Shown: positions 17,032 to 26,469, counted from the stretch's first letter. The stretch: 64,000 nt of DNA from Roseovarius nitratireducens (GCF_002925845.1 NZ_PDNI01000023.1:1-64000), one strand, 5' to 3'. Numbers and translations are program-made. The notes: generated by a model not told the origin, from the sequence alone.

Positions 17032-17285
17032 ATGGAGCAATTGAAGCCATGACGGGCGCGAACGTGCCCGCCACCGCGCAAATCAACCGACAAAGCGGGT
17101 TGGATCATGCGTGTTGCTATAGCGCGTGACAGCATGGCGGCGAGCGCATGGCTCCAGTCCAACGAAGAGCTTCTCGTATCATTAAACTTGGGATCAATCA
17201 TCTGCGAGGGTCGAAAAGTCTGACTTTGTTACGTTTCGCGACAAATCTTCTCGGCAACGATCCTTCAACCACCTAGATACAAGCC
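17032..17285. other. Promoter region of the two-component operon
   Basis: About 250 bp without a gene. It holds candidate box site E at 17228-17242, 43 bp before the regulator ATG. A weak minus-strand frame at 17010-17201 shows no domain. Confidence 0.5.
17228..17242 (+). promoter_or_regulatory. Candidate response-regulator box, site E (autoregulation)
   Basis: GTTAC-GTTTC-GCGAC, half sites 10 bp apart, immediately upstream of the response-regulator gene. Its position is right for autoregulation. Confidence 0.35.
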
Positions 17286-18008
17286 ATGACGAACCCGCCC
17301 CACGTACTTCTGGTCGATGACAGCGCAGAAATTCGTAAAGCTGTTGCGCGATATCTGGAAAAGAATGACATGCGCGTCACGAGTGCGGTCGACGCGGCCC
17401 AGATGGATGACCTGCTGAAGGTTGGCCGCTATGACCTCATCGTCCTGGACGTTATGATGCCCGGCGAAGACGGGATATCGGTCTGTCGCCGCTTGTCCGC
17501 CAAGGGGTCGGCCCCGATCCTGATGTTGACAGCGCTTGGTGAGGAAATGGACCGTATCATCGGCCTGGAGGTCGGTGCGGATGACTACTTGCCCAAACCC
17601 TTCAATCCTCGCGAGTTGCTTGCGCGGATCAAGGCAATTCTGCGCCGGGCGCAGAAACCGAAAGCCCTGGCGGGAAGTCTTACAGGCAGCCGTGTACGGT
17701 TCGCGGATTGGACGCTCGAAACCGACACACGCCGTCTTGTCGCGGCAGACGGCCGCGAGGACGTGCTGACAACATCAGAGTTCAAACTGCTGACAATCCT
17801 GCTGGAACGCCCGCGTATCATAATGAGCCGCGAGCAGCTTTTTGACTTGTCGGTCGGACGAATACCCGCCGCTTTCGACCGGACCATCGACAATCAGATC
17901 AGCCGTCTCAGGCGAAAAATCGAGGACAACCCGGGGCGACCCAAAATCATCACCACGGTTCGAAACGGGGGCTATTGCCTTGCAACGGATGTCGAGGTGA
18001 AGCAGTGA
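17286..18008 (+). CDS. OmpR-family response regulator
   Basis: A 240-residue regulator. The receiver domain (residues 7-120) has acidic DD at 10-11, phosphorylatable Asp at 55 (VLDVMMPGEDG), T/S and KPFNPRELLARI. The winged-helix DNA-binding domain (about 140-236) ends RRKIEDNPGRPKIITTVRNGGYCL. It overlaps the kinase gene by 4 bp. The metal context suggests a CopR/CusR-like role, but the signal cannot be read from sequence. Confidence 0.93.
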   Translation: MTNPPHVLLVDDSAEIRKAVARYLEKNDMRVTSAVDAAQMDDLLKVGRYDLIVLDVMMPGEDGISVCRRLSAKGSAPILMLTALGEEMDRIIGLEVGADDYLPKPFNPRELLARIKAILRRAQKPKALAGSLTGSRVRFADWTLETDTRRLVAADGREDVLTTSEFKLLTILLERPRIIMSREQLFDLSVGRIPAAFDRTIDNQISRLRRKIEDNPGRPKIITTVRNGGYCLATDVEVKQ

Positions 18009-19417
18009 CCCGCAAGCGTCTGGATAGCTTGCGTGTCCAGATTCTGTTGCTCATTATAGGCAGTCTCCTGGTGGCTCAGGCTATAAGCCTCTGGCTGTTC
18101 GTGGACGAACGCAGCCTCGCCGTGCGCGCTGCGATCGGGGCAGAGGCGGCCGGGCGCGCAGCGAATGTGGCGCTTCTCCTCGAACGGGCGCCACCGGACC
18201 TGCATACCTCTATTCTCCGGGCCGCTGACTCCCCGCTTGCAAGGTTTCGGATCGACCCGCAGGCGGCTGTGGATCATCTTGATCACCGTGCAAGAGGAGT
18301 GGTTGAAGCGCGCATCAGGTCGCTGCTTGGAAGCGAAGACAGCCGCGAGATCCGCGTGGAGTTGCATGAGGTTGATCGCGCGTTCCCTCCGATGAAGACG
18401 ATGTCACCGCAGATCACCGCCGCGCACGAGCAGATGATGCATGACAAGTTCTCGGGGCTTGAACTAACGCTCTCTATCGCGCTTGCAGATAGCACCTGGC
18501 TGAATGTCGATACCCGCTTTCAGCGCCCGCCCCTGCAATGGCCGGTCTTTTCCGCGGTGAGCTTTGGCCTCACGGCGGCGTTGCTGATTGGTGTCGCTTG
18601 CTGGTACCTGCTTGCCCGCCTGACGTGGCCGCTCAGGCGTTTGGCCCAAGCCGCCGACAGCATTGGTCGTGGAGAGGAAAGCGAACCGCTTCCGGTCGCC
18701 GGTCCAAGCGAAGTCAGAAATCTGACAGACTCCTTCAATCGCATGCAGGAGCGACTGGTACGCACGGTTGCGGACAAGACGCGCATCATGGCCGCTCTGG
18801 GTCATGATTTGCGCTCGCCACTTACCGCCTTGCGGGTTCACGCCGAGATGGTGGATGAGGAGGAGACCCGCGACGCCTTGGTGAAATCCATCGAGGAAAT
18901 GCAGGTTATGGTAGAGCGCACGCTGGCTTTTTCTCGCGGTATGGCAATCAATGAACCCCCGGAAACGGTAGAGCTGGGAAAATTTCTCACTGAGCTGAAA
19001 CAAGACATGCTCAACGCATTTCGACTCGAAGCGGGTGCACCGCTTCAGATCAGGCTCCGGCCTCAATCCATGCGCCGAGCACTGCGGAACATCATAGAGA
19101 ATGCAGTGCGTTACGGCGAAGGTGTCGAGGTCACCTATTCCCGGCAATATGACAGAGCCTTGATCTGGGTTCGCGATCATGGCCCCGGCATCCCGGACAC
19201 TCAACTTGAAGAGGTTTTTGAGCCTTTTTACCGGGTCGAGACGTCACGCTCGCGCGAGACAGGTGGCACCGGTCTCGGCCTGTCAATTGCACGCACAATC
19301 TTGCGATCGCATGGTGGCAACATCACTTTACGTAACCACCCGGACGGTGGGCTTCTCGTGCGACTTGACTTGCCGTTCTCACAAAGTCTCAACTATCAAG
19401 AAAGGACAAGATCATGA
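18005..19417 (+). CDS. Sensor histidine kinase, partner of the OmpR-type regulator
   Basis: A 470-residue kinase. Membrane helix at residues about 10-35, a periplasmic sensor region to about 180, a second helix, HAMP (LARLTWPLRRLAQAADSIGRGEE), then HisKA with H near 265 (ALGHDLRSPLTALRVHAEM) and HATPase motifs NIIENAVRYGE, DHGPGIPD and GGTGLGLSIART. The likely start is GTG at 18005, overlapping the regulator stop. The periplasmic part has several Met and His (MKTMSPQ, AHEQMMHDK) that might bind metal. It overlaps the next gene by 4 bp. Confidence 0.9.
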   Translation: MTRKRLDSLRVQILLLIIGSLLVAQAISLWLFVDERSLAVRAAIGAEAAGRAANVALLLERAPPDLHTSILRAADSPLARFRIDPQAAVDHLDHRARGVVEARIRSLLGSEDSREIRVELHEVDRAFPPMKTMSPQITAAHEQMMHDKFSGLELTLSIALADSTWLNVDTRFQRPPLQWPVFSAVSFGLTAALLIGVACWYLLARLTWPLRRLAQAADSIGRGEESEPLPVAGPSEVRNLTDSFNRMQERLVRTVADKTRIMAALGHDLRSPLTALRVHAEMVDEEETRDALVKSIEEMQVMVERTLAFSRGMAINEPPETVELGKFLTELKQDMLNAFRLEAGAPLQIRLRPQSMRRALRNIIENAVRYGEGVEVTYSRQYDRALIWVRDHGPGIPDTQLEEVFEPFYRVETSRSRETGGTGLGLSIARTILRSHGGNITLRNHPDGGLLVRLDLPFSQSLNYQERTRS

Positions 19418-19734
19418 ATGACTATATGTGGTTGAAAACCAGCGTGATCGCTCTGTTGGCGGGCACCGTGCCGGCGCTCGCGGATCCGGGCAGCAATGCC
19501 AATGACACCTATGGGCACATGATGTGGGGTGGCGGACATGGCTGGTGGGCAGGTTTCGGTATGATCCTTTTCTGGGGGTTGATTATCGCAGTTGCCGTTT
19601 TCGCCTTTCGAGCGCTTACCAGTAACCGGGTTGGCGAGACCCGCGATCCGATGGAGATCCTCAAGGAACGCTACGCGCGCGGTGAGATCGACGAAGACGA
19701 GTTTCGGCGCCGGAAGCAGGAACTTCAAGGTTGA
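19414..19734 (+). CDS. SHOCT-domain small membrane protein
   Basis: A 106-residue protein: helix or signal at residues 8-22, a Gly/His/Trp/Met-rich stretch (GHMMWGGGHGWWAGFG), a second helix (MILFWGLIIAVAVFAF), and a C-terminal SHOCT motif (PMEILKERYARGEIDEDEFRRRKQEL). SHOCT segments are thought to mediate oligomerisation. It overlaps the histidine kinase gene, so it belongs to the same operon. Confidence 0.85.
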   Translation: MNDYMWLKTSVIALLAGTVPALADPGSNANDTYGHMMWGGGHGWWAGFGMILFWGLIIAVAVFAFRALTSNRVGETRDPMEILKERYARGEIDEDEFRRRKQELQG

Positions 19735-19738
19735 GCCA

Positions 19739-19954
19739 TCAGGCCCCTGCCTGCGTCGTCAACAGCTCTCGCAGAACGATGCCTTCCGGTGTGCTCGGTC
19801 CGTAGTCGGCGGCGATCACAGCCCGAATCTCGGCACTGAGCTGGCCGCCGCGTGTCAGCATATCCAAGTCGTCCTGAGCAAATCGAACCGTGAGCCCCTG
19901 ATCGATCGCGTCGCCAATATCCACCCAGTCACGAAGGGCTAGCCATAGTTGCAC
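19739..19954 (-). pseudogene. Short hypothetical frame beside the tRNA, possible gene remnant
   Basis: A 71-residue frame with protein-like composition (for example LALRDWVDIGDAIDQGLTVR) but no recognised domain. It would begin with GTG right after an in-frame stop and lacks a clear ribosome site. It lies convergent to the SHOCT gene and next to the tRNA-Leu 3' end, where integrase genes or their remains usually sit. It may be the last part of a lost gene; equally it may be a small intact protein. Confidence 0.3.
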
Positions 19955-20056
19955 ATTCTGGCCCGCTCAAACACATGAAAAGAGGTGGGCCAACAGGGTG
20001 GTCGACTTCACACCGGCCAAGTTTATTACGTATTTTCAATGTTCTATTATATGTAA

Positions 20057-20143
20057 TGGTGCGGTCGAGAAGACTCGAACTTCCACGGGTGTTACCCCAC
20101 AGCGACCTCAACGCTGCGCGTCTACCAATTCCGCCACGACCGC
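20057..20143 (-). tRNA. tRNA-Leu (anticodon GAG)
   Basis: Read on the minus strand the gene folds as a class II tRNA. The acceptor stem GCGGTCG pairs with CGACCGC, the anticodon stem CAGCG/CGCTG encloses loop TTGAGGT (anticodon GAG), there is a long variable arm, and the T loop reads GTTCGAGTC. CCA is encoded at the 3' end (20057-20059). The 3' end faces the metal island. Confidence 0.95.
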
Positions 20144-20253
20144 ACGTGCCTGGTAGGCTGCGGGGCATATACGCAATGCTCATCCGGTTGTGAAGGGGCA
20201 AATCGCATCGCCCCTCCGGTTTTTCGACCCCCCTCGCCGGTGGCCTTCCCGGC

Positions 20254-21546
20254 TCAGTCCACGTCGAAGGTGGGCAGCGTCGAGGCGGGCTGCACGGCCC
20301 CGCCCTGCACGCCCGCATCGGCGCCGAACACCGCCTTGCGCAACAGCGCGTTGCGTCCCGGATCGCCGGGGGCAAAGACCGGCTCGGCCCCGTTCTCCAC
20401 CGCCTCGACCGCCGCGGCGAACCACTGCTTGGCCAGCGCGGGGCGGCGCGCGGTGCCGAATCCCTCGTTGAGGTGATGGCCCATCAGCTCGCCATAGGCA
20501 TCCTCGCCCAGCGCCGCGAGCAACAGGCCCGAGCCGAGCGCCACGTTCATGTTGTCGATGCGATACCCCACCGACAGGCAGATGCGCGCGGTCCCGGCCA
20601 GTTGCGCGGGCGACTGCCCGGTCTGGCGCACGAAGCCCCGCACCCCGTCGAGCACCGTTTCCCGGTCGTCAAGCGACAGCGCCGCCACGTGCTCACGCAT
20701 TGCCGGGCCGAAGGCGCGGCACTGCTCCTCCAGCTTCTCGGGCGTGATCCCCTGAAGCGAGGCGGCCATGCTCTCGCCCTCGGCGATGGCATAGGTCCGC
20801 GCGATGCAGAACTGCTCGCTCAGGGCAAAGCGCGCGTCCTGCATCGAGGCGGCGGTGACAAACCCGCCGTTCGAGCTGGTGACGAGACTCACCTGGTTGC
20901 AATGCGATGCCAGCGACGGGCCGTCCCCGCCCGAGGCCATCAGGTTGGGCAGCGCCCCGCCGTCCGATTCCGAGCCGGAGGCCGCCTGCGTCTGCTCATC
21001 CTGCGGGGCCAGGGCCATCATCCCGCCCTGCCCCTGCTGCTGCATGCCCAGCGCCTCGTCGCGATAGGCATGCAAAAGACCCCGCGTGCCCTGCCCGCTC
21101 TGCGCGGCAATCTGCGCCGTGGCCGCACCGCCCGACTGCGCCCGGTAGTAGGACGAGATCAGGAACTGCCGCTCATAATCCTGCAAATGCCCGCTGACCG
21201 GATATCCCATATGCGCCTGGAACTGCGAAGTCGCGTTGCGCGTATTGCGCCCGCGGATGCCATCTGGCGTACCCGCAGGAAAGCCGAAATAGTTGAGCGC
21301 TGCCTGCTCCTCGCGGACCTGCTGGCTAGACACGGAGGGCGCGCGATAGACCCGCCTCGTCGTCGTGGTCGTCGTCGTGCGCTTGCGCTCGCGCGCCTTG
21401 GCGCTCTCGTTGACGATGATACCGCTCACCGCGCCGCCGACGAGCCCGCCCACGAGACCGTCGGCGAAATCCGCTGCCGCGCGGGTGCCCGGCATCGCCG
21501 CCACGCTGGCCGTCAGCGCCGCCATGAGAATTGCTTTCGAACCCAT
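20254..21546 (-). CDS. Secreted protein with peptidoglycan-binding domain
   Basis: A 430-residue protein with an N-terminal signal (AALTASVAAMPGTRA-AA), a Gly-zipper-like stretch (GLVGGLVGGAVSG), a Thr/Arg linker, and a PG_binding_1-like segment near residues 80-125 (VREEQAALNYFGFPAGTPDGIRGRNTRNA). The C-terminal half is mostly helical with a few cysteines. Proteins of this layout are common in Rhodobacteraceae, but their role is not defined. The Gly-zipper may insert in the outer membrane. Confidence 0.75.
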   Translation of the reverse strand: MGSKAILMAALTASVAAMPGTRAAADFADGLVGGLVGGAVSGIIVNESAKARERKRTTTTTTTRRVYRAPSVSSQQVREEQAALNYFGFPAGTPDGIRGRNTRNATSQFQAHMGYPVSGHLQDYERQFLISSYYRAQSGGAATAQIAAQSGQGTRGLLHAYRDEALGMQQQGQGGMMALAPQDEQTQAASGSESDGGALPNLMASGGDGPSLASHCNQVSLVTSSNGGFVTAASMQDARFALSEQFCIARTYAIAEGESMAASLQGITPEKLEEQCRAFGPAMREHVAALSLDDRETVLDGVRGFVRQTGQSPAQLAGTARICLSVGYRIDNMNVALGSGLLLAALGEDAYGELMGHHLNEGFGTARRPALAKQWFAAAVEAVENGAEPVFAPGDPGRNALLRKAVFGADAGVQGGAVQPASTLPTFDVD

Positions 21547-21993
21547 CTCGCTTCTCCCTCATCAGGTACATCGGAACCGCACCGATCATAGCACAAGTCT
21601 CGGCACTTGCGCCGCACGAGTCACCCCTCGATGCGCGATTCGCCCCGCGCGCGGCGGCAATCCCCCCGGAGAGGCAGCATTCCGCCGGTCCCGGGGCCAG
21701 CCGGAGGGCACCTCCGGCAGCGACGCCCCAAACCGCGCGAATCAGGCCCGCTCCGCGCGCACCCCGGCTGGGCCGATGCCGCCGCAGCCACAGCACCGCC
21801 AGCGCCGCCGCGACGGCCAGCGCGACCACGCCAAAGCCGGCCCAGCCGGTCTCGCCCGTCACCATCCGGTGCGCGATGCGCCCCGGCGCGAGGGCGCGCG
21901 CGGTCTTGACGATGAGCACGGGACAGGACATTCCCATAAGCCGGTCGCGCGTGGCGACGGTGAAGGAGGCCGGGCTCCTGCCCGGACAGGCAC
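21547..21993. other. Intergenic region, possible small membrane protein on minus strand
   Basis: About 450 bp between two divergent genes. A minus-strand frame starting at 21937 encodes one convincing helix (WAGFGVVALAVAAALAVLWLRR) in its first 50 residues, but it runs on into the start of the peptidoglycan-binding gene, where it is a shadow. I cannot decide whether it is translated. No other feature seen. Confidence 0.3.
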
Positions 21994-22647
21994 ATGGTAG
22001 AGTGGATCAGGTCCGACCGTCCCGTCCCCTATCCCGAGGCCCTGGCCCGGATGGAGGCGCGCGCCGACGCCATTGCGCGCGGCGCGGCGGACGAGGCGAT
22101 CTGGCTGCTCGAACATCCCTCTCTCTATACCGCCGGAACCTCCGCGCGCCCCGCCGATCTGGTGGACCCCGACCGCTTCCCCGTCTTCGAGGCCCGGCGC
22201 GGCGGGCAGTATACCTATCACGGCCCCGGTCAGCGCGTGGCCTACGTGATGCTCGACGTGGGCCGCCGCGGGCGCGATGTCCGCCGCTTCGTCGCCCAGC
22301 TCGAATCCTGGGTGATCGCCACGCTCGCGGAATTCAACGTGACCGGCGAAATCCGCGAGGGCCGCGTCGGCGTCTGGGTCACGCGCCACGACAAGCCGCT
22401 CACCGCCGCAGGCACGCCGCCGGAGGACAAGATCGCCGCCATCGGCATCCGCCTGCGCAAATGGGTGAGCTTTCACGGCATCTCGATCAACGTCGAGCCG
22501 GACCTCGCGCATTTCTCCGGCATCGTTCCCTGCGGCATCTCCGAACATGGCGTCACCAGCCTCGTCGACCTCGGCCTGCCGGTAACGATGGGCGATCTCG
22601 ACGCGGCACTGGAACGCAGCTTCGAGACCGCTTTTCCCCCGGACTGA
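21994..22647 (+). CDS. lipB: Octanoyltransferase LipB
   Basis: A 217-residue enzyme that moves octanoyl groups from octanoyl-ACP to lipoyl domains, the first step in making lipoate cofactors. Motifs: [34 protein letters not shown], and [14 protein letters not shown] with the acyl-accepting Cys near residue 177; the catalytic Lys lies in [18 protein letters not shown]. Length is usual for the family. Confidence 0.96.
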   Translation: MVEWIRSDRPVPYPEALARMEARADAIARGAADEAIWLLEHPSLYTAGTSARPADLVDPDRFPVFEARRGGQYTYHGPGQRVAYVMLDVGRRGRDVRRFVAQLESWVIATLAEFNVTGEIREGRVGVWVTRHDKPLTAAGTPPEDKIAAIGIRLRKWVSFHGISINVEPDLAHFSGIVPCGISEHGVTSLVDLGLPVTMGDLDAALERSFETAFPPD

Positions 22648-22988
22648 CAGCGACCCGCGTGCCGAAATTGACCTCGTCGCGCGCGTGACAGGCCGCCCAC
22701 GGATCGACCGTCGCACCATCCCCCGCCACTACTCTACGCGGCGTGGCAACAGCCAGCACCATCCCCGCCGCCGCTGCCAGCCGCAGCACCGATGCCCCCC
22801 GCGTCGCCTTCCCCATCACCTGTCCCCCAAGGCCCCCCCTTTGTTTGAAGCGGAGCCTATCCCCGCTCTTCTGACACCCTGCCTGAGCGACCTGCGCAGG
22901 GCTGCCCGCCGCGGCGATTTGACGGTTGCATGACCACCCGGCGCGGCTATGGTCGGGGTCGCAAACGCAACCCAACCGAGAGGTAGCC
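22648..22988. other. Intergenic region, doubtful small minus-strand frame
   Basis: About 340 bp. A minus-strand frame from 22816 down to 22553 (87 residues) starts with a signal-like segment (VLRLAAAAGMVLAVA) after GGGGACAGG, but its end overlaps lipB. This is weak evidence for a small exported protein. Otherwise nothing is recognised. Confidence 0.3.
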
Positions 22989-23378
22989 ATGAAATCCGTT
23001 CTCACCGCATCCGCCGCGCTCGCCCTCCTCGCCCTGCCCGCTTTCGCCGAAGGCGACGCTGCCAAGGGCGAGAAGGAATTCAACAAGTGCAAGGCCTGTC
23101 ACATGATCGCCGACGGCGACGAAACCATCGTCCGCGGCGGCCGCGTCGGTCCCAACCTCCACGGCGTGATCGGCCGGGTGATGGGCAGCGTCGAAGACTA
23201 CCGCTATTCCGACGGGCTTCAGGCCAAGGCCGAGGCGGGCGAGGTCTGGACCGAGGAAAACCTTGCCGAATTCGTCAAGGACCCCAAGGAATTCCTCGGC
23301 GACCGCTCCAAGATGACGTTCAAGCTGCGCAAGGGCGGCGAGGACGTGGCCGCCTACCTCGCCACCTTCTCGGAGTAA
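22989..23378 (+). CDS. cycA: Cytochrome c550/c2-type soluble cytochrome
   Basis: A 129-residue periplasmic cytochrome with signal peptide (ASAALALLALPAFA-EG), haem site CKACH near residue 35, and the Met ligand in SKMTFK near residue 108. The layout matches Paracoccus cytochrome c550, the electron carrier between the bc1 complex and the aa3 oxidase. Here the oxidase gene ctaD is the next gene but one, as the two are neighbours in Paracoccus. The ribosome site GAGAGGTAG precedes the ATG. Confidence 0.85.
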   Translation: MKSVLTASAALALLALPAFAEGDAAKGEKEFNKCKACHMIADGDETIVRGGRVGPNLHGVIGRVMGSVEDYRYSDGLQAKAEAGEVWTEENLAEFVKDPKEFLGDRSKMTFKLRKGGEDVAAYLATFSE

Positions 23379-23405
23379 GCATGGGCCACCGGCCCGGACA
23401 CGACA

Positions 23406-23432
23406 GGCCGCGCGGCCCCCGCGCGGCCTTTT
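23406..23432 (+). terminator. Intrinsic terminator after cytochrome c gene
   Basis: A perfect 9-bp stem GGCCGCGCG/CGCGCGGCC with a 5-nt loop, followed by TTTT, 28 bp after the stop codon. Confidence 0.8.
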
Positions 23433-23598
23433 CACATCCGCCCGCTTCGCCCGTCATCCCCGGACGCGCCCGGCACCCCCCGTCCGCCTCGGCTTGACCC
23501 GGGGATATCCCCGCACATGGCGATTCCGGGCGTCACGGGACCGGCCGGCGCGGCGCGGCGCGAGATTGTGGCTTGGAGCGGTCGTTGAATCATCCGGT

Positions 23599-23782
23599 GA
23601 TGAGCCGCGCGAGCGCCAGCCCGCGGGATGGCGATGCAACGGCTGGTCTATCGTGCTTCATTCCTGAGTTCCCGAGAGAGATGAAAGCTTTGCGCCAGCG
23701 TTACCCGATCGCCAGCCCTCGGGGGCGGGCTGGCGATCGCGCGGCGGCGTGCAAGCACGCCTTGTTCCGCGCGGGGCGCAGG
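23599..23782 (+). repeat. Structured intergenic repeat, copy 1
   Basis: About 180 bp also found at 26563-26745 in the same orientation. It holds hairpin A (GATCGCCAGCCC at 23707, GGGCTGGCGATC ending 23738, 12-bp perfect stem, loop TCGGGGGC) and hairpin B (GGCGTGC-AA-GCACGCC, 23746-23761). A 23-bp core (23739-23761) is identical in both copies. Arms of hairpin A differ between copies at two positions, and both are compensated on the other arm. The remaining sequence between 23379 and 23868 shows no gene. Confidence 0.65.
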
Positions 23783-23868
23783 AGGGGAATGGCAGTTGAA
23801 CGCCAACAGCTCAGTCACATGCACCCGCGGGCCCTTCCCCAACCGCGCGCCACCTGCTACCTGCCCTC

Positions 23869-24639
23869 ATGCTCAGCTACCAGCACCATTACCACGCGGG
23901 CAATCCGGCGGATGTCCACAAGCACGCCGCGCTCGCGTGGATGCTTGCCTACCTCACCCGCAAGGACAAGCCGCTTACCTATATCGAGACCCATGCCGGG
24001 CGCGGGCTCTACGACCTCGCCGACCCCGCGGCGCAACGCACCGGCGAGGCGGCGCAGGGCATCGGGCGGCTCGAATCCGCGCTGCCCGCCGATCACCCCT
24101 ACCGCCTGCGCCTGCACGAGACGCGGGCGCTGCACGGCGCCTCGGCCTATCCCGGCTCGCCGCTTCTTGCTGCTCTATCACTGCGCCCCGGCGACGCCCT
24201 GCACCTCGCCGAACTGCATCCCGGCGAGCACTCCCGCCTCAGCGCCGCACTTGCCCCCCACACCGCCCGCATCCGCCGCGAGGACGGCTTCGCGATGGCC
24301 CACGCGATCTGCCCGCCGACGCCAAGGCGGGGGCTGCTGCTGTGCGATCCGAGCTACGAGGTAAAGGCCGATTACGACAGCATTCCCCGCCACTTCGCCC
24401 GGATCGCGCGGGCCTGGAACGTGGGCATCCTGGTGCTGTGGTATCCGATTCTCGCCAGCGCCGCGCATGGCCCGATGCTCACCGCGCTCACCGCCACCTT
24501 TCCGGGTGGCCTGCGCCACGAAATCCGCTTCCCCCCGGTCCGCGAGGGCCACCGCATGACCGGCTCGGGCCTCTTCGTGGTCAACCCGCCCTACGGCCTG
24601 GCGGAAGAGACTGCGCACCTCTCACAGCTCTTCGGCTGA
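23869..24639 (+). CDS. rlmJ: 23S rRNA (adenine2030-N6)-methyltransferase RlmJ
   Basis: A 256-residue enzyme that methylates A2030 of 23S rRNA using SAM. Motifs: start MLSYQHHYHAGNPADVHKH, IETHAGRGLYDL (SAM site), LLLCDPSYE (catalytic loop) and NPPYGL. The length is near that of E. coli RlmJ. It stands alone between the cytochrome gene and ctaD. Confidence 0.93.
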   Translation: MLSYQHHYHAGNPADVHKHAALAWMLAYLTRKDKPLTYIETHAGRGLYDLADPAAQRTGEAAQGIGRLESALPADHPYRLRLHETRALHGASAYPGSPLLAALSLRPGDALHLAELHPGEHSRLSAALAPHTARIRREDGFAMAHAICPPTPRRGLLLCDPSYEVKADYDSIPRHFARIARAWNVGILVLWYPILASAAHGPMLTALTATFPGGLRHEIRFPPVREGHRMTGSGLFVVNPPYGLAEETAHLSQLFG

Positions 24640-24675
24640 CCGGTCATCCCCCAAGGGGGGGTGCGACAAGATTCT

Positions 24676-24689
24676 TTGATCTGCATCAA
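24676..24689 (+). promoter_or_regulatory. FNR-type box upstream of ctaD
   Basis: TTGAT-CTGC-ATCAA, an exact FNR consensus (TTGAT-N4-ATCAA), 107 bp before the ctaD start. FnrL-type regulators adjust respiratory oxidases to oxygen in Rhodobacteraceae. Whether it activates or represses here cannot be read. Confidence 0.7.
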
Positions 24690-24795
24690 ATTCGCACATT
24701 GCCCGCCCGCGCCCGAGGCTCTAGAACCAAGTCAATAACGGAGACGTGAGGCGAGGGTCCGCGTCCCCTGCGGTATTGTCAACAGGAGGCACCCA

Positions 24796-26469
24796 ATGGC
24801 AGACGCAGCCATTCACGGCCACGAGCACGAGGATCAGCGCGGCTTCTTCACCCGCTGGTTCATGTCCACCAACCACAAGGATATCGGCATCCTCTACCTG
24901 GTCACCTCGGCGGTGGTCGGGCTGATCTCGGTTCTGTTCACCGTCTACATGCGGATGGAACTGATGGAACCGGGCGTTCAGTACATGTGCCTCGAGGGCG
25001 CGCGCTTCTTCGCCTCCGATACCGCGAGCTGCACGCCCAACGGCCACCTGTGGAACGTGATGATCACCTATCACGGCGTGCTGATGATGTTCTTCGTGGT
25101 GATCCCGGCGCTGTTCGGCGGCTTCGGCAACTACTTCATGCCGCTGCAGATCGGCGCGCCGGACATGGCGTTCCCGCGGATGAACAACCTCAGCTTCTGG
25201 CTCTACGTCGCGGGCACCTCGCTGGGCGTCGCCTCGCTGCTGGCGCCGGGCGGCAACGGTCAGCTCGGCTCGGGCGTGGGCTGGGTGCTCTACCCGCCGC
25301 TCTCGACCAACGAGTCGGGCATGTCGATGGACCTCGCGATCTTCGCGGTCCACGTCTCGGGGGCGTCCTCGATCCTCGGCGCGATCAACATGATCACCAC
25401 CTTCCTCAACATGCGCGCCCCCGGTATGACGCTGTTCAAGGTGCCGCTGTTTAGCTGGTCGATCTTCGTCACCGCGTGGCTGATCCTCTTGTCGCTGCCG
25501 GTTCTGGCGGGCGCCATCACCATGCTGCTCACGGACCGCAATTTCGGCACCACCTTCTTCGACCCGGCGGGCGGCGGCGACCCGATCCTCTACCAGCACA
25601 TCCTGTGGTTCTTCGGGCACCCCGAGGTTTACATCATCATCCTGCCGGGCTTCGGCATCATCTCCCACGTGATCGCCACCTTCGCGCGCAAGCCGGTGTT
25701 CGGCTACCTGCCGATGGTCTGGGCGCTGATCGCCATCGGCTTCCTCGGCTTCATCGTCTGGGCGCACCACATGTACACCGTGGGCATGTCGCTGACACAG
25801 CAGAGCTACTTCATGCTCGCCACGATGGTTATCGCGGTGCCAACAGGGGTAAAGGTGTTTAGCTGGATCGCCACCATGTGGGGCGGCTCGGTGGAGTTCA
25901 AGACACCGATGCTCTGGGCCTTCGGCTTCCTGTTCCTGTTCACGGTGGGCGGCGTCACCGGCATCGTGCTCAGCCAGGCGGCGGTGGACCGCGCCTATCA
26001 CGACACCTATTACGTGGTGGCGCATTTCCACTACGTGATGAGCCTCGGCGCGGTGTTCGCGATCTTCGCCGGCATCTACTTCTACTTCCCCAAGATGACC
26101 GGCCGCATGATCCCCGAATGGATGGGCAAGTTGCACTTCACCGCGATGTTCATCGGCTCCAACCTGACCTTCTTCCCGCAGCACTTCCTGGGTCGTCAGG
26201 GCATGCCGCGCCGCTACATCGACTACCCCGAGGCCTTCGCGGTCTGGAACTGGTGGTCCTCGGTGGGCGCGTTCATCTCGTTTGCCAGCTTCGTGTTCTT
26301 CTTCGGCGTGGTGTTCTACTCGCTCTTCCGCGGCGCCCGCGTGACCGAGGCGAACCCGTGGAACGAATACGCCGACACGCTGGAATGGACCCTGCCCTCG
26401 CCACCGCCGGAGCATACGTTCGAAACGCTCCCCAAGCGCGAGGACTGGGACAAGCAGCCGGCGCACTGA
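24796..26469 (+). CDS. ctaD: Cytochrome c oxidase subunit I (aa3 type)
   Basis: A 557-residue, twelve-helix subunit with haem a, haem a3 and CuB. Motifs: [15 protein letters not shown] near the start, [21 protein letters not shown] (with CuB His and the crosslinked Tyr), the HH pair in [10 protein letters not shown], and haem ligands in [19 protein letters not shown]. It is the terminal oxidase receiving electrons from the cytochrome c at 22989. Subunits II and III are not in the window, as is usual for ctaD standing alone in Rhodobacteraceae. The site AACAGGAGGC precedes the ATG. Confidence 0.97.
   Translation: MADAAIHGHEHEDQRGFFTRWFMSTNHKDIGILYLVTSAVVGLISVLFTVYMRMELMEPGVQYMCLEGARFFASDTASCTPNGHLWNVMITYHGVLMMFFVVIPALFGGFGNYFMPLQIGAPDMAFPRMNNLSFWLYVAGTSLGVASLLAPGGNGQLGSGVGWVLYPPLSTNESGMSMDLAIFAVHVSGASSILGAINMITTFLNMRAPGMTLFKVPLFSWSIFVTAWLILLSLPVLAGAITMLLTDRNFGTTFFDPAGGGDPILYQHILWFFGHPEVYIIILPGFGIISHVIATFARKPVFGYLPMVWALIAIGFLGFIVWAHHMYTVGMSLTQQSYFMLATMVIAVPTGVKVFSWIATMWGGSVEFKTPMLWAFGFLFLFTVGGVTGIVLSQAAVDRAYHDTYYVVAHFHYVMSLGAVFAIFAGIYFYFPKMTGRMIPEWMGKLHFTAMFIGSNLTFFPQHFLGRQGMPRRYIDYPEAFAVWNWWSSVGAFISFASFVFFFGVVFYSLFRGARVTEANPWNEYADTLEWTLPSPPPEHTFETLPKREDWDKQPAH

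Larger units (their letters stand above)
1..20056. mobile_element. Probable metal/copper-resistance genomic island (left end outside window)
   Basis: About 20 kb of copper- and metal-handling genes ends abruptly at the 3' end of a tRNA-Leu gene, a classic integration site for islands. To the right the genes are conserved housekeeping ones; to the left they are small metal-binding proteins, two DMT exporters, an ECF sigma factor, a two-component system and many small membrane proteins. The intergenic DNA on the left looks more AT-rich by eye. No integrase, transposase or second copy of the tRNA 3' end was found inside the window, so the other boundary is unseen. Island status is an inference from content and position. 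Confidence 0.5.
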
